Below, one piece after another: positions 33,466 to 42,589 of a DNA stretch of 64,000 bases. The first letter of the stretch is position 1, and every line of letters begins with the position of its first letter. Both the position numbers and the translations under genes were made by a program. A model generated the notes under the pieces. The model was not told the origin of the DNA. It ran no database searches and saw only the letters and a program-made list of their open reading frames with translations. Source of the DNA: Marinihelvus fidelis (GTDB taxonomy: Bacteria; Pseudomonadota; Gammaproteobacteria; Xanthomonadales; SZUA-36). The DNA lies in NCBI RefSeq assembly GCF_008725655.1, contig NZ_VYXP01000006.1, forward strand, positions 262,024-326,023, given 5' to 3'.

Positions 33466-34845
33466 TCAGTACAGCGTTTCCGGCAGCCAGGTGGCGATCA
33501 TCGGGAACAGCGCCAGCAGCAACAGCATGCCCAACTGGATGGCGATGAACGGTACCACGCCGCGATACATCGCCGTGGTCGGGACACTGTCCGGCGTCAC
33601 CCCGCGCAGGTAGAACAGCGAAAAACCGAACGGCGGGGTCAGGAACGACGTCTGCAGGTTCACGGCAATCATGACCCCCAGCCAGACCGGATCGATCCCC
33701 ATCGCCAGCAGCACCGGACCGACGATGGGAATGACGATATACGTGATTTCGATAAAGTCGAGCACGAAACCCAGCAGGAACAGCGCCACCATCACCACCA
33801 GCACCGCCGCCGTGGTGCCGCCGGGCATGGCACCCAGCAGCGAGGCGACCTGCTCGTCACCCCCCAGGCCACGGAAAACCAGGCTGAACAGCGAAGCGCC
33901 GATCAGGATCATGAACACCATGGCACTGATCTTCGCCGTGCGGTACACGGCGGCCTTCAGGGTTTCCCTGTCCAGGCAGCGGCGCAGGGCGGCCAGCACC
34001 AGCGCCCCCACGGCGCCCACGGAAGCGGCCTCGGTGGGCGTGGCGATGCCACCCATGATCGAGCCCAGTACCGCGACCACCAGGAACAGCGGGCCCGCCG
34101 CCAGGCCCAGCAGCCGCCAGCCACTGACCCCTTCCATGTCCTCGTCCACGGTGGTGCCCGCGGCCGGCAGGCTGGCCGGCTTCCACACCGCCATCACCAC
34201 CAGGTAGAGCATGTATAACCCGACCAGTGCCAGGCCGGGCAGCAGCGCGCCGGCAAACAGCTCGCCGACGGAAATCGTGTCCGGACTGAAATTGCCCATG
34301 CGTAACTGGGCCTGCTGGTAGGCGTTGGAGAGCACATCGGCGAGCAGGATGAGCACGATCGACGGCGGCACGATCTGGCCCAGGGTTCCGGCCGCGCAGA
34401 TCGAACCGGTGGCCAGCGACGGCGAATACCCGGCACGCAGCATAGCCGGCAGCGACAGCAGGCCCATGGTCACGACGGTCGCCCCGACGATGCCGGTGCT
34501 GGCTGCCATCAGCGCGCCGACGGCCATGACCGCGATACCCAGCCCACCGGGCACACGCCGCATCATCACCGCCAGGGAACGCAATAGCTGGTCCGCGAGC
34601 TGCGACCGTTCCAGCACCACGCCCATGAACACGAACACCGGCACCGCGATGAGCGTCTCGTTGGTCATGATGCCGAAGACGCGGTTGGGGAAGGCCTCGA
34701 GATAGACGGGGTCGAAGAACCCGGCAACGGCGCCGATACCGGCGAACAGCAGGGCTACCCCGGCCAGGGTGAAGGCCACCGGGAAGCCAGCCAGCAGGGC
34801 GGCGGCAACGACGGCGAAAAGCACGAACGGCATCCATTCAGACAT
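33466..34845 (-). CDS. dctM: TRAP transporter large permease subunit (DctM)
   Basis: The 459-residue inner-membrane protein has about twelve helices and the DctM signatures: L-A-G-F-P-V-A-F-T-L-A-G-V, S-T-G-I-V-G-A-T-V-V-T-M, G-T-L-G-Q-I-V-P-P-S-I and L-L-G-F-V-L-D-F-I-E-I-T-Y-I-V-I-P. It couples Na+ entry to uptake of the solute brought by the binding protein. It is convergent to the binding-protein gene with a nine-base gap, unlike the usual dctP-Q-M operon. It is not a Q-M fusion, because no extra N-terminal helices are present. Confidence 0.9.
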   Translation of the reverse strand: MSEWMPFVLFAVVAAALLAGFPVAFTLAGVALLFAGIGAVAGFFDPVYLEAFPNRVFGIMTNETLIAVPVFVFMGVVLERSQLADQLLRSLAVMMRRVPGGLGIAVMAVGALMAASTGIVGATVVTMGLLSLPAMLRAGYSPSLATGSICAAGTLGQIVPPSIVLILLADVLSNAYQQAQLRMGNFSPDTISVGELFAGALLPGLALVGLYMLYLVVMAVWKPASLPAAGTTVDEDMEGVSGWRLLGLAAGPLFLVVAVLGSIMGGIATPTEAASVGAVGALVLAALRRCLDRETLKAAVYRTAKISAMVFMILIGASLFSLVFRGLGGDEQVASLLGAMPGGTTAAVLVVMVALFLLGFVLDFIEITYIVIPIVGPVLLAMGIDPVWLGVMIAVNLQTSFLTPPFGFSLFYLRGVTPDSVPTTAMYRGVVPFIAIQLGMLLLLALFPMIATWLPETLY

Positions 34846-34929
34846 TCAGGGGTTCCCGGCTGTTATGTTTGTCGTCTCGGAAACGGCTTCCACGGGCTGC
34901 GAGCACGCGGAAGCGTCGATTTTAGCACC

Positions 34930-34967
34930 GGCCCGGGCTGGATGAAGACGAGCCGGGCCCGTTTTTT
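34930..34967 (+). terminator. Orphan Rho-independent terminator
   Basis: A nine-base-pair GC stem with one bulged G (34930-34939 with 34951-34959) is followed by a run of six T. The nearest plus-strand gene upstream ends 1.5 kb away with a minus-strand gene between. It therefore presumably ends an unrecognised short plus-strand RNA or antisense transcription over dctM. Confidence 0.65.
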
Positions 34968-35140
34968 ATTCACAAGCCCTGGCTCTGGTCAAATAATCAG
35001 GGGTTCGAGCGCTTTCTTATTAAACCAGCATTAAAATGTTATGTATCTGTTTGTATTTTCTGATTTAATAACAATGCAACATGCCAGGCGGCACCCACAC
35101 TGCAAAACAGAATCGCCCGCCGCACCGGGCTTTAACGCAG

Positions 35141-35161
35141 TTAGTCACAGAGTTATCCACA
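35141..35161 (+). promoter_or_regulatory. Tandem DnaA-box-like sites upstream of argS
   Basis: TTATCCACA (35153-35161) is a perfect consensus DnaA box. TTAGTCACA, 7 of 9 matching, starts 12 bases earlier. AT-rich DNA flanks them on one side, and a TACAAT hexamer lies 24 bases after on the other. They could make the argS promoter DnaA-sensitive. Confidence 0.4.
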
Positions 35162-35236
35162 GGGTTTTCCTCGCCATGAAAGAGTACAATAGCCGGCTTT
35201 CGCGCCCCTGTCCGTGAGCACACGGAAACGAACGAC

Positions 35237-37000
35237 ATGCTCAAGAATCACATTGAAGAACTCCTGATCCAGTCACTGATCCACCTCAAACGTGACGGCA
35301 TCATCCCCGACACGGTCGATGTCCAGCCGCAACTCGAGCGCACCCGCTCGGTCGACCATGGCGAATACGCGACCAACCTGGCCATGGCGCTGGCCAAGCC
35401 CGCCGGCAAGCCGCCGCGCGAACTGGCACAGGCGATTATCGACCGGCTGCCACGATCGCGACAGGTTGAACGCACCGAGATTGCCGGGCCGGGGTTCGTC
35501 AATTTCTTCCTCAATCACTGCGCCCTCACCGGCGTGGTCAAGGACGCCCTGCGCCACGGTGACGCGTTCGGTACCCAGCCGGTTCACAGCGAGGAGCGCG
35601 TGACCGTGGAGTACGTGTCCGCCAACCCGACCGGCCCGCTGCATGTCGGCCACGGGCGCGGCGCGGCCTACGGGGCCAGCCTGTCGAACGTGCTGCAGGC
35701 CGCGGGCAAGAACGTCCAGCGCGAGTACTACGTCAACGACAATGGCCGGCAGATGGACATCCTGGCGCTCAGCGTCTGGATCCGCTACCTGGAGCTGTGC
35801 GGTGAACAGGTGCGTTTTCCGGACAACGGCTACCAGGGTGAATACATTTACGATATCGCCCGCGTGGTGCGCAGCGAGGACGGCGACAAGTGGCGCTTCT
35901 CCAGCCACGATGTGCTCGACGGCCTGCCGCTGGACGGCGAGGCCGGCGGCGACAGCGAGGCCTATATCGACGCGTTGATCGCCAAGGCGTCGGAACTGAT
36001 GGGGCACGAGGGCTACCTGGTGTTCTTCGGCGCCTCCATCGACGCCATCCTGGGCGACATCAAGGACGACCTGCGCGAGTTCGGCGTCGAGTTCGACACC
36101 TGGTTCTCCGAGGCGCAGCTGGAAGAAAGCGGCGCCATCGAGCACGCCATCGAGCGCCTGCGCGCGAATGGCCACCTTTACGAAAAGGACGGCGCGACCT
36201 GGTTCCGCGCGTCCGAGCTGGGTGATGAGAAGGACCGCGTGGTGGTGCGTGAGAACGGCAAGACCACGTACTTCGCCTCCGATATCGCCTACTTCATGAA
36301 CAAGCTGGAGCGCGGCTTCGGCAAGGCCATGTACATCTTCGGCGCCGACCACCATGGCTATATCGCCCGGCTGAAGGCCGCCGCGCTGGGCCTGGGCGAA
36401 GATCCGGAGAAGCTGGAAATTCTGCTGGTGCAGTTCGCGGTACTGTTCCGCGACGGCAAGAAAGTGCAGATGTCGACGCGCTCCGGCAAGTTCATCACGC
36501 TGCGGGAGTTGCGTGAGGAAGTCGGCACCGATGCCGCACGCTTTTTCTATGTCATGCGCTCGCACGACCAGCACCTGGACTTCGACCTGGACCTGGCCAA
36601 GTCACGCACCAACGAGAACCCGGTGTACTACGTGCAGTACGCGCACGCGCGCATCTGCAGCGTGTTCCGGCAACTGGAACAGAATGACATGCGCCACAAC
36701 GCTGCCATCGGCGAGGCGGCGCTGGACCAGCTCACCGAACCGCGTGAGCTGGCCCTGATGCGGGCCATCAACCGCTACCCGGAAACCATCGAGGCCGCCG
36801 CCCGCCTGCGCTCACCGCACCTGGTCGCGCACTTCCTGGGCGACCTGGCGACCGAGTTCCATGGCTACTACAACGCCCACCAGTTCCTGGTCGACGACGA
36901 AAACCTGCGCAACGCCCGCCTGAACCTGGTCGAAGCCACCCGCATCGTGCTGGTCAATGGCCTTGAGCTGCTGGGCTGTTCGGCGCCGGAGGAAATGTAA
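35237..37000 (+). CDS. argS: Arginyl-tRNA synthetase
   Basis: The 587-residue class I synthetase charges tRNA-Arg. The N-terminal Add-1 domain runs to about 110 and is followed by E-Y-V-S-A-N-P-T-G-P-L-H-V-G-H-G-R with the HIGH-type H-V-G-H. M-S-T-R-S-G-K takes the place of KMSKS, as is common in ArgRS. The DALR anticodon-binding domain ends the protein. Length matches the family. It directly adjoins the SPOR gene, whose GTG begins right after the argS stop. Confidence 0.96.
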   Translation: MLKNHIEELLIQSLIHLKRDGIIPDTVDVQPQLERTRSVDHGEYATNLAMALAKPAGKPPRELAQAIIDRLPRSRQVERTEIAGPGFVNFFLNHCALTGVVKDALRHGDAFGTQPVHSEERVTVEYVSANPTGPLHVGHGRGAAYGASLSNVLQAAGKNVQREYYVNDNGRQMDILALSVWIRYLELCGEQVRFPDNGYQGEYIYDIARVVRSEDGDKWRFSSHDVLDGLPLDGEAGGDSEAYIDALIAKASELMGHEGYLVFFGASIDAILGDIKDDLREFGVEFDTWFSEAQLEESGAIEHAIERLRANGHLYEKDGATWFRASELGDEKDRVVVRENGKTTYFASDIAYFMNKLERGFGKAMYIFGADHHGYIARLKAAALGLGEDPEKLEILLVQFAVLFRDGKKVQMSTRSGKFITLRELREEVGTDAARFFYVMRSHDQHLDFDLDLAKSRTNENPVYYVQYAHARICSVFRQLEQNDMRHNAAIGEAALDQLTEPRELALMRAINRYPETIEAAARLRSPHLVAHFLGDLATEFHGYYNAHQFLVDDENLRNARLNLVEATRIVLVNGLELLGCSAPEEM

Positions 37001-37579
37001 GTGGCTCGCCGGGGGCGCAAACAGACATCCAGCCGCGGCAGTTCTTCGCCGGTGCTGGGCTGGTTTATAACCGGGCTGGCCCTGGGCCTGGGCGGTGCCG
37101 TGGTGCTGTTTTATACCGGCATCATCCCTTCCATGCCGAACCGGCCGGCGGCGGTGGCCGAGCCGGCGCCGGCAGACAGCGGCGATGCCCTTCTCGACGA
37201 CACCAGTGAGCGCCGCTCATCGCCCGAGTACGAATTCTTTACTGTGCTGCCGGAAATGGAAACGGTGGTGACTGAGCGCGAACTGGCGCAGCCCGAAGCG
37301 GCATCGGCCAGCCCCCAGGATACGGCGACTCCGACGGACACCAGCGAGCAGATGTACCTGCAGGTGGGTTCGTTCCGCAGCGCGGGTGATGCCGACGAGA
37401 TGAAGGCGCGCCTGGCCCTGCTGGGTAACCAGGCCGCAATCCAGACGGTCACCGTTGACGGCGTGACCTGGCACCGTGTGCGTGTTGGCCCGGTCAACGG
37501 CCGCCGCCAGGCCGAAGAGGTGCGCCAGCAACTGCAGAACAACGGCCTGGACGTGATGGTGGTCAGAAACCGGAACTGA
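37001..37579 (+). CDS. SPOR domain protein (FtsN-like)
   Basis: The 192-residue protein has a basic N-terminus, one membrane helix (about 19-41, VLGWFITGLALGLGGAVVLFYTG), a flexible Pro/Ala/Glu linker and a C-terminal SPOR domain (from MYLQVGSFRSAGDADEMKARLALLG). SPOR domains bind denuded glycan strands at the division site, so an FtsN-like role in septation is likely. The argS-SPOR order is conserved in Pseudomonas and Chromatiales. The start GTG abuts the argS stop. Confidence 0.85.
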   Translation: MARRGRKQTSSRGSSSPVLGWFITGLALGLGGAVVLFYTGIIPSMPNRPAAVAEPAPADSGDALLDDTSERRSSPEYEFFTVLPEMETVVTERELAQPEAASASPQDTATPTDTSEQMYLQVGSFRSAGDADEMKARLALLGNQAAIQTVTVDGVTWHRVRVGPVNGRRQAEEVRQQLQNNGLDVMVVRNRN

Positions 37580-37619
37580 TCCGGAACCGGCCCCGGCCCC
37601 GGCCCCGGCCTGCCCTGTT

Positions 37620-39347
37620 CTAATCCCGGCGCGCGCTATCCCAGAGGTCCGGCGCGCCGGCGCCCTCACCGGCCACCGCCGGCGCTTTGCCCAGCGCCTG
37701 GCCGGACCGATACCATTGTTCGAACGTCTTCCGTAAGGACTCGCCCTGCCAGGTGTCGTCGCTCTCCACCTGGAACCCGCTTCCATCGAGTGCCCTGACC
37801 TGGCCTGCCAGCTTTGCCTCACCGGCTTCGTCAAGCCGTCGCGCGAACGTGCGCAATCGCCCACCCGCCTGGCGGGGGCCATCATGGCGCAGCCACCGTG
37901 ACAGGTGCCGTCGTGCGGCCGCAGCATCATTGGCCCTGCACGCGGCCTGGAAGTCATTCATGGCCCGCGAAGGGTCTTCAACGGCAGCGCGTGGCCGCGC
38001 TGATGCCGCGGACCGCCCGCGCGGCCGCAGCCACCACAGCCCCAGTGTCAGCAGCCACAACACTGCAAAGCCCAGCGCGATCCACGGCCAGTGGCCACCG
38101 ATGGTGGTGCCGACCTGGCGTTCGCCTGCTCCAGGCGCGGGCCCGGCCGGCGCGGTGACCGGGGTGGCGGACGGCAGGACCGTCACACGCTGTTCCGGCA
38201 GCACGGCGACCCGTTGGCGGTTGTTGGCGGTATCCCACCAGCTGATCCGCAGTTCCGGCAGCAACAACTCGCCGGCCTGCTCGGGCACGACGGCATAGCG
38301 GAACTCGCGGTGTCCCAGCACCCACTGGCCATCATCGCGACTGATGCCCTGCGGCTGGTCCGGGTAGATCCGCGCATTCGGCATGTCCGGCCATGCCGGC
38401 TCTTCCAGCATGTGCTCTTCCAGGCCCACGGCGTCGATGATGACGGTGCGGGTCACCGGCTCGCCCACGTGCACCTCGTCAGCATCGGTGATCTGCTGGC
38501 TGGCGCTCAGCGCCCGGGCCGGCAGCCAGTGATCGCCACTGTAAGCCGGCGGCCTTGGCTGGATGTCCAGCACCAGCGGCTCGCTCTCGACGCGGACCCG
38601 GCGGCCGCGGACCGTCGGCTGCCAGAGCCGGTCACCGGACCGCTCGACCAGGCGCCCGGTCAGCTGCATCGACGGAATGACCAGTTCACCGGAACGCTCC
38701 GGGAACACCGCGTAACGGCGCTCCAGCACCCGGTAGCGCTCGCCGTTACGGTCCGCGGTGTAGGGCACCTCGTCCAGCAGTCGCACCGAGGCCTGGTCCG
38801 GCGCCGGCGGGCTGACCGATGCCTCGGTCAGGTTCTGCTGGTAGAAAATACGAACCTTCAGCGCAATCTGCGCGTGCACGTAATAGGGGCCCTCGACAGG
38901 CTCCAGTTCCAGTTCGATAAACACCGGCGGCGCTTCGCCCGGCGCGGCTTCGGGAGCCGGTGTGACTTCCAGGCTCACCGGCGCCGTGCTCGCCCCCCCG
39001 GGGAACTGCATTGCCGGGATGGTCAGGGTGCCGGCGCGTTGCGGTTCCAGCGTCACCACCAGCCGCTTGACCGTGACCTGCCGGCCATTGGTGATCGACA
39101 TGCGGGTCTCGGTTCGCCGGTCAAGCAGGATGAAATCTCCGTCCAGGGCGGACAGGTCCGCATCCAGGCTCTGCGCCGAGTCATCGGTCTGCAGTGCCAG
39201 CGTGACGGTCTCACCCACCACGGCGCGATCGCGATCGAGTACGGCCTCGACGGTGGCCGCGAGCGCGCCCAGCGCCGGCCAGCAACACAGCCAGACCAGC
39301 AGGCTGGCCAGGGCCCAGCGAGGGTTGCGGTTCGTCTGTCTCACCAT
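37620..39347 (-). CDS. batD: BatD family protein
   Basis: The 575-residue protein has a signal peptide (WALASLLVWLCCWPALGALAA). It then has several immunoglobulin-like beta domains beginning A-V-L-D-R-D-R-A-V-V-G-E-T-V-T-L, and a C-terminal membrane helix at about 425-445 followed by a cytoplasmic helical tail. This is the BatD (oxygen-tolerance) family found with MoxR-BatAB. It overlaps the VWA-TPR gene upstream by seven bases and ends the cluster. The exact role is unknown; Bat proteins are linked to stress tolerance in other bacteria. Confidence 0.87.
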   Translation of the reverse strand: MVRQTNRNPRWALASLLVWLCCWPALGALAATVEAVLDRDRAVVGETVTLALQTDDSAQSLDADLSALDGDFILLDRRTETRMSITNGRQVTVKRLVVTLEPQRAGTLTIPAMQFPGGASTAPVSLEVTPAPEAAPGEAPPVFIELELEPVEGPYYVHAQIALKVRIFYQQNLTEASVSPPAPDQASVRLLDEVPYTADRNGERYRVLERRYAVFPERSGELVIPSMQLTGRLVERSGDRLWQPTVRGRRVRVESEPLVLDIQPRPPAYSGDHWLPARALSASQQITDADEVHVGEPVTRTVIIDAVGLEEHMLEEPAWPDMPNARIYPDQPQGISRDDGQWVLGHREFRYAVVPEQAGELLLPELRISWWDTANNRQRVAVLPEQRVTVLPSATPVTAPAGPAPGAGERQVGTTIGGHWPWIALGFAVLWLLTLGLWWLRPRGRSAASARPRAAVEDPSRAMNDFQAACRANDAAAARRHLSRWLRHDGPRQAGGRLRTFARRLDEAGEAKLAGQVRALDGSGFQVESDDTWQGESLRKTFEQWYRSGQALGKAPAVAGEGAGAPDLWDSARRD

Positions 39348-41059
39348 GGATCTCCTTCGTCCGGTGGCGCACCGCGGCGCTGGTGCTCAATCTGGAATTT
39401 GCGTCTCAACAGCCCGCCCGGGTCATCCGGAATGCGGCGCAGCCATTGCTCCATGGCCTGCTCGTCCTCTTCCGACCAGGCCTGGGCCATGGCCTCTTCC
39501 TGGCCCGGCTCGGACTGCCCCGGCTCCTGGCTTTCGCTTTCGCTGTTCTCGCCCTGCTCGGCTTCCTGTTCGCCATCGCCGGACTGTTGCTGATCGGACT
39601 CACTGTCTTCGTCGGATGCCTGCGGCTCACCCTGGTCCTGCTCGCCCTCACCTTCACCCTGGTCGGCGTCCTGCTTTTGTTGCTCGGCCGCCTGCTCGAC
39701 CAGCGCACGGTTGTACAGCGCGTCGTCCAGATCCGGGTTCATGGCCAGGGCGCGGTCATAGGCGGCGATGGCCTCGTCAAGGCGGCCCTGCTGCGCCAGT
39801 GCGTTCCCCAGGTTGTACTGGGCATCGGCGTCTTCCAGCGATGACCAGGCGGTGGCCGCCGCGGCATGGTCGCCGGCCCGGTAGCGGGCCTCGGCGGCAA
39901 TCGCGGGGTCACGCGCGAGCACCGCCGCCCTGTCAGACTCACCCTGCGCCAGCGCCTGCTGCGCCTGCTGGTCGCGGCGTTGCCACAGGTCGTCCCACAG
40001 CCCGGCTTCTGCGATCGAAGGCACGGCCAGGGACGCGACCGCCAGGCTACCCGCCAGGCCGGCCACGGTGGCATGCGAAAACAGCGCGCCGCGGCGGAAC
40101 CCGAGCGCCGCCAGTGGCAGCAGGCCCAGCAACAGCCAAGGCCCGAAATCCCGCCAGCGGGCGCCGGCGCCATCGTCACGCCGGGCAAAGGCCTCGCCCT
40201 CATCGCGGGCCCAGGGCGAGCCTTCGACCGCGTCACCCACCAGGCTGTAACGGCCACCGCCGGCCCGCGCGAGCGCGCGCAGGTTGGCGTCTTCCAGCGT
40301 GGCGATGACGATGTTCCCCGAAGCGTCGCCCAGGAACCCGCTGCCGCTGGGGATGGGCGCGCCTTCCGGCGTGCCCACGGCCAGCACCGAGGTGATCATG
40401 CCCTGGTCGCGCAATTCGCCGGCCGCGTCGACGGCACGTGCGTCAGCCGAGTCCGTGACCAGCAGCACCTCACCCTGGCCAAGGCCGGAGCGTTGCAGCA
40501 GTTCGGCCGCCATTTCCAGCGCCAGGTCGGCGCGGCTGCCCGCCACCGGCACCACGTCGGGCCGCAGCGCCGGCAGCATGTTGATCACGGTGTTCGTATC
40601 GCTGGTCAGCGGCGACACGACATAGGCGTCGCCGGCGTAGGCGACCAGGCCCACCTGGCCTTCCTCGATCGCCGCCAGCAGGTCGGAAAGGCGGAACCGC
40701 GCCCGCGTCAGCCGGTCGGGCCGAAGGTCCTGCGCCAGCATGGACTGCGACAGGTCGACGACGATGACGCGCGCGTCGGTGGCGCTGAAACCGATATCCG
40801 GCAAGCGCTGCCAACTGGGCCCGGACAGGGCCAGGACCGACAAAGCCAGTGCCAGGCCCGCCAGCCAGGCACCCAACCCGCGCCGGCGCGATCCGTTGGT
40901 CTCACCCACCGCGAGCCAGCGCAGCAGGTGGGGGTCGCAGACCCGTGCCCAGTCGCCGGACGGGCGTCGCCAGCGCCGCCACGCCCACGGCAACAGGCCC
41001 GCAAGCGGCAAGGCCAGCAGCCAGGCGGGGCGGATGAAATGCAGGCCGAGGATATCCAT
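39341..41059 (-). CDS. BatB-BatC fusion: VWA and TPR domain membrane protein
   Basis: The 572-residue protein has two N-terminal helices and a von Willebrand A domain with MIDAS residues D102-L-S104-Q-S106 (VVDLSQSML). A later helix at about 300-330 precedes a TPR block (AQYNLGNALAQQGRLDEAIAAYDRALAMNPDLDDALYNRALVEQ). A very acidic Glu/Gln/Ser tail follows, then a short basic end. BatB (VWA) and BatC (TPR) are separate in Bacteroides but fused in many Gammaproteobacteria. It probably works in the inner membrane with BatA and MoxR. Start and previous stop overlap as ATGA. Confidence 0.87.
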   Translation of the reverse strand: MDILGLHFIRPAWLLALPLAGLLPWAWRRWRRPSGDWARVCDPHLLRWLAVGETNGSRRRGLGAWLAGLALALSVLALSGPSWQRLPDIGFSATDARVIVVDLSQSMLAQDLRPDRLTRARFRLSDLLAAIEEGQVGLVAYAGDAYVVSPLTSDTNTVINMLPALRPDVVPVAGSRADLALEMAAELLQRSGLGQGEVLLVTDSADARAVDAAGELRDQGMITSVLAVGTPEGAPIPSGSGFLGDASGNIVIATLEDANLRALARAGGGRYSLVGDAVEGSPWARDEGEAFARRDDGAGARWRDFGPWLLLGLLPLAALGFRRGALFSHATVAGLAGSLAVASLAVPSIAEAGLWDDLWQRRDQQAQQALAQGESDRAAVLARDPAIAAEARYRAGDHAAAATAWSSLEDADAQYNLGNALAQQGRLDEAIAAYDRALAMNPDLDDALYNRALVEQAAEQQKQDADQGEGEGEQDQGEPQASDEDSESDQQQSGDGEQEAEQGENSESESQEPGQSEPGQEEAMAQAWSEEDEQAMEQWLRRIPDDPGGLLRRKFQIEHQRRGAPPDEGDPW

Positions 41060-42078
41060 CAGGCGGCCACGGTCCCGGTACGCCCCGGGCGCACGCCGAC
41101 GCCGCCGGCCAGCACCACCAGCGCGAATGCCAGGCCCAGCGGCCAGAAAAACAGCTCGTCCACCGGTCGCACGACCTCGACGTCGCTCTCGACCGGCTCG
41201 AGTTCATCCAGGATCTCGTAAATCCGCGCCAGGCCCGCGGCATCGCGGGCACGGAAATAGCGTCCGCCGGTCCGCTCGGCGATCGCCTTAAGCGTATCTT
41301 CATCCAGGTCGGCAGACGGATTGACCACGCGTGTACCGAAGAAGTCCTGCACCATCATTTCATCGGCGCCCACACCGACGGTGTAGACCGTCAGCCCCTC
41401 GCGGGCGGCGAATTCCGCGGCCTGCAGCGGCTGGACCTCACCGGACGTATTGGCCCCATCGGTGAGCAAGACCAGGACCCGGTCGGAGGCCGCGTCCTCG
41501 CGCAGGCGCTTGACGGCCAGGCCTATAGCGTCACCAATCGCGGTCTCGCGGCCGGCCAGGCCAATCACCGACTCGCCCAGCAAGGTGGCCGTGGTTTCGG
41601 TGTCGAAGGTCAGCGGCGTCTGCAGGTAGGCCCGGCTGCCGAACAGCACCAGGCCGACGCGGTCGCCGCGGCGGCGCTCGATAAAATCGCCCGCTACGCG
41701 CTTGACCACGGACAGGCGGTTCACCGCCTGGCCCTCCCAGACCATGTCCTGCGTGTCCATGCTGCCGGAAACATCAACCGCCAGCAGCAGGTCGCGACCG
41801 GTGACCGGCAGGCTCTGGATTTCACCCACCCATTGCGGCCGCGCAGCGGCGAATACGAGCAGCAACCAGGTCAGGGCCGCCAGCAGGTGCCACAGGGGGC
41901 GCCGGAATCCATCGCGGGCGTCGCCCGCCAGTTGTCCATACCAGGGCACACGCAGGGCCAGCACGCCGTCGGCAGCGGCCTTGGGCAATGCCCAGCGCAG
42001 CAGCCACGGCAGCGGCGCGAGCGCCAGCAACCATGGCCAGGCCAGGGTGAAACCGCCACCGCTCACGACCTCACCCAT
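41059..42078 (-). CDS. batA: BatA-like VWA domain membrane protein
   Basis: ATG 42078 gives a 339-residue protein that starts with the expected helix (F-T-L-A-W-P-W-L-L-A-L). A longer frame to 42324 is antisense-type filler. A second helix is at about 62-80, then a VWA domain with an intact MIDAS (D102-V-S104-G-S106, threonine in L-T-D-G-A-N-T), and a last helix near the C-terminus. BatA probably forms a membrane complex with BatB-C under control of MoxR. The gene overlaps its DUF4381 neighbour by eight bases. Confidence 0.87.
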   Translation of the reverse strand: MGEVVSGGGFTLAWPWLLALAPLPWLLRWALPKAAADGVLALRVPWYGQLAGDARDGFRRPLWHLLAALTWLLLVFAAARPQWVGEIQSLPVTGRDLLLAVDVSGSMDTQDMVWEGQAVNRLSVVKRVAGDFIERRRGDRVGLVLFGSRAYLQTPLTFDTETTATLLGESVIGLAGRETAIGDAIGLAVKRLREDAASDRVLVLLTDGANTSGEVQPLQAAEFAAREGLTVYTVGVGADEMMVQDFFGTRVVNPSADLDEDTLKAIAERTGGRYFRARDAAGLARIYEILDELEPVESDVEVVRPVDELFFWPLGLAFALVVLAGGVGVRPGRTGTVAA

Positions 42079-42589
42079 TGGCCAGGACCCACTGGCGCGC
42101 CGCCCGTTGCAGCGCCCCGGCATCGAAATCGGGAATGGGCTGGTAGGGGCCGGTGGCGAGTGGGCCGAAGGCCCCGTCACCGGCGCCGGATCGCGCCTGC
42201 AAAAAGGCTGCCCAGTCCGCGCCCCGCAGCGCTTCGCACTCTCCCGGAAACGCGCGGATGGCCACCCACTTGAGGGTCTGGTTGACCGCGGCCAGCCACT
42301 CGGCCGGCTCGGCTGACGGATCATGGGCCTGCGCCAGGCGATCCAGTCGCAACGCCAGGGCCTGGCGCCGGCGCTTCACACGCCATTGCCGGAACAGGCG
42401 ATAGCCCAGCCAGCCAAGCACCGCCAGCAGGATCGCGGCCAGCAGCCACCAACCCGGCGCCGGCGGCCAGAACGGCGCGTCGGGCGCGGCGTGGATATCC
42501 CGCAATTGCGACAGCCATTCGCTGCCCGGCTCTGCCGGGGCCGGGGGCGACGGCGGGGTCGGCGTTGGGGCCTGGGACATCGGTTTCAC
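42071..42589 (-). CDS. DUF4381 domain membrane protein
   Basis: The 172-residue protein has a Pro-rich start, the DUF4381 motif L-S-Q-L-R-D-I-H-A-A-P-D-A-P-F-W-P-P-A-P-G-W-W, one membrane helix (W-L-L-A-A-I-L-L-A-V-L-G-W-L-G-Y) and a cytoplasmic helical domain with L-R-G-A-D-W-A-A-F-L. DUF4381 proteins occur between DUF58 and VWA genes in MoxR clusters, as here. The function is unknown. ATG 42589 overlaps the DUF58 stop; ATG 42580 is equally possible. Confidence 0.85.
   Translation of the reverse strand: MKPMSQAPTPTPPSPPAPAEPGSEWLSQLRDIHAAPDAPFWPPAPGWWLLAAILLAVLGWLGYRLFRQWRVKRRRQALALRLDRLAQAHDPSAEPAEWLAAVNQTLKWVAIRAFPGECEALRGADWAAFLQARSGAGDGAFGPLATGPYQPIPDFDAGALQRAARQWVLANG

Larger units (their letters stand above)
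34846..35236. other. 391-base intergenic region between dctM and argS
   Basis: No convincing gene lies here. It contains a plus-strand terminator with no gene before it (34930-34967), about 110 bases of AT-rich DNA (34980-35090), two tandem DnaA-box-like sites (35141-35161) and a TACAAT -10-like hexamer (35185-35190) that may serve argS. Confidence 0.7.

Noticed and set aside
34980-35161. Chromosomal replication origin
   Set aside because: There is only one perfect and one poor DnaA box, and no dnaA, dnaN, gyrB, mnmG or rpmH nearby. Kept only as a regulatory candidate.
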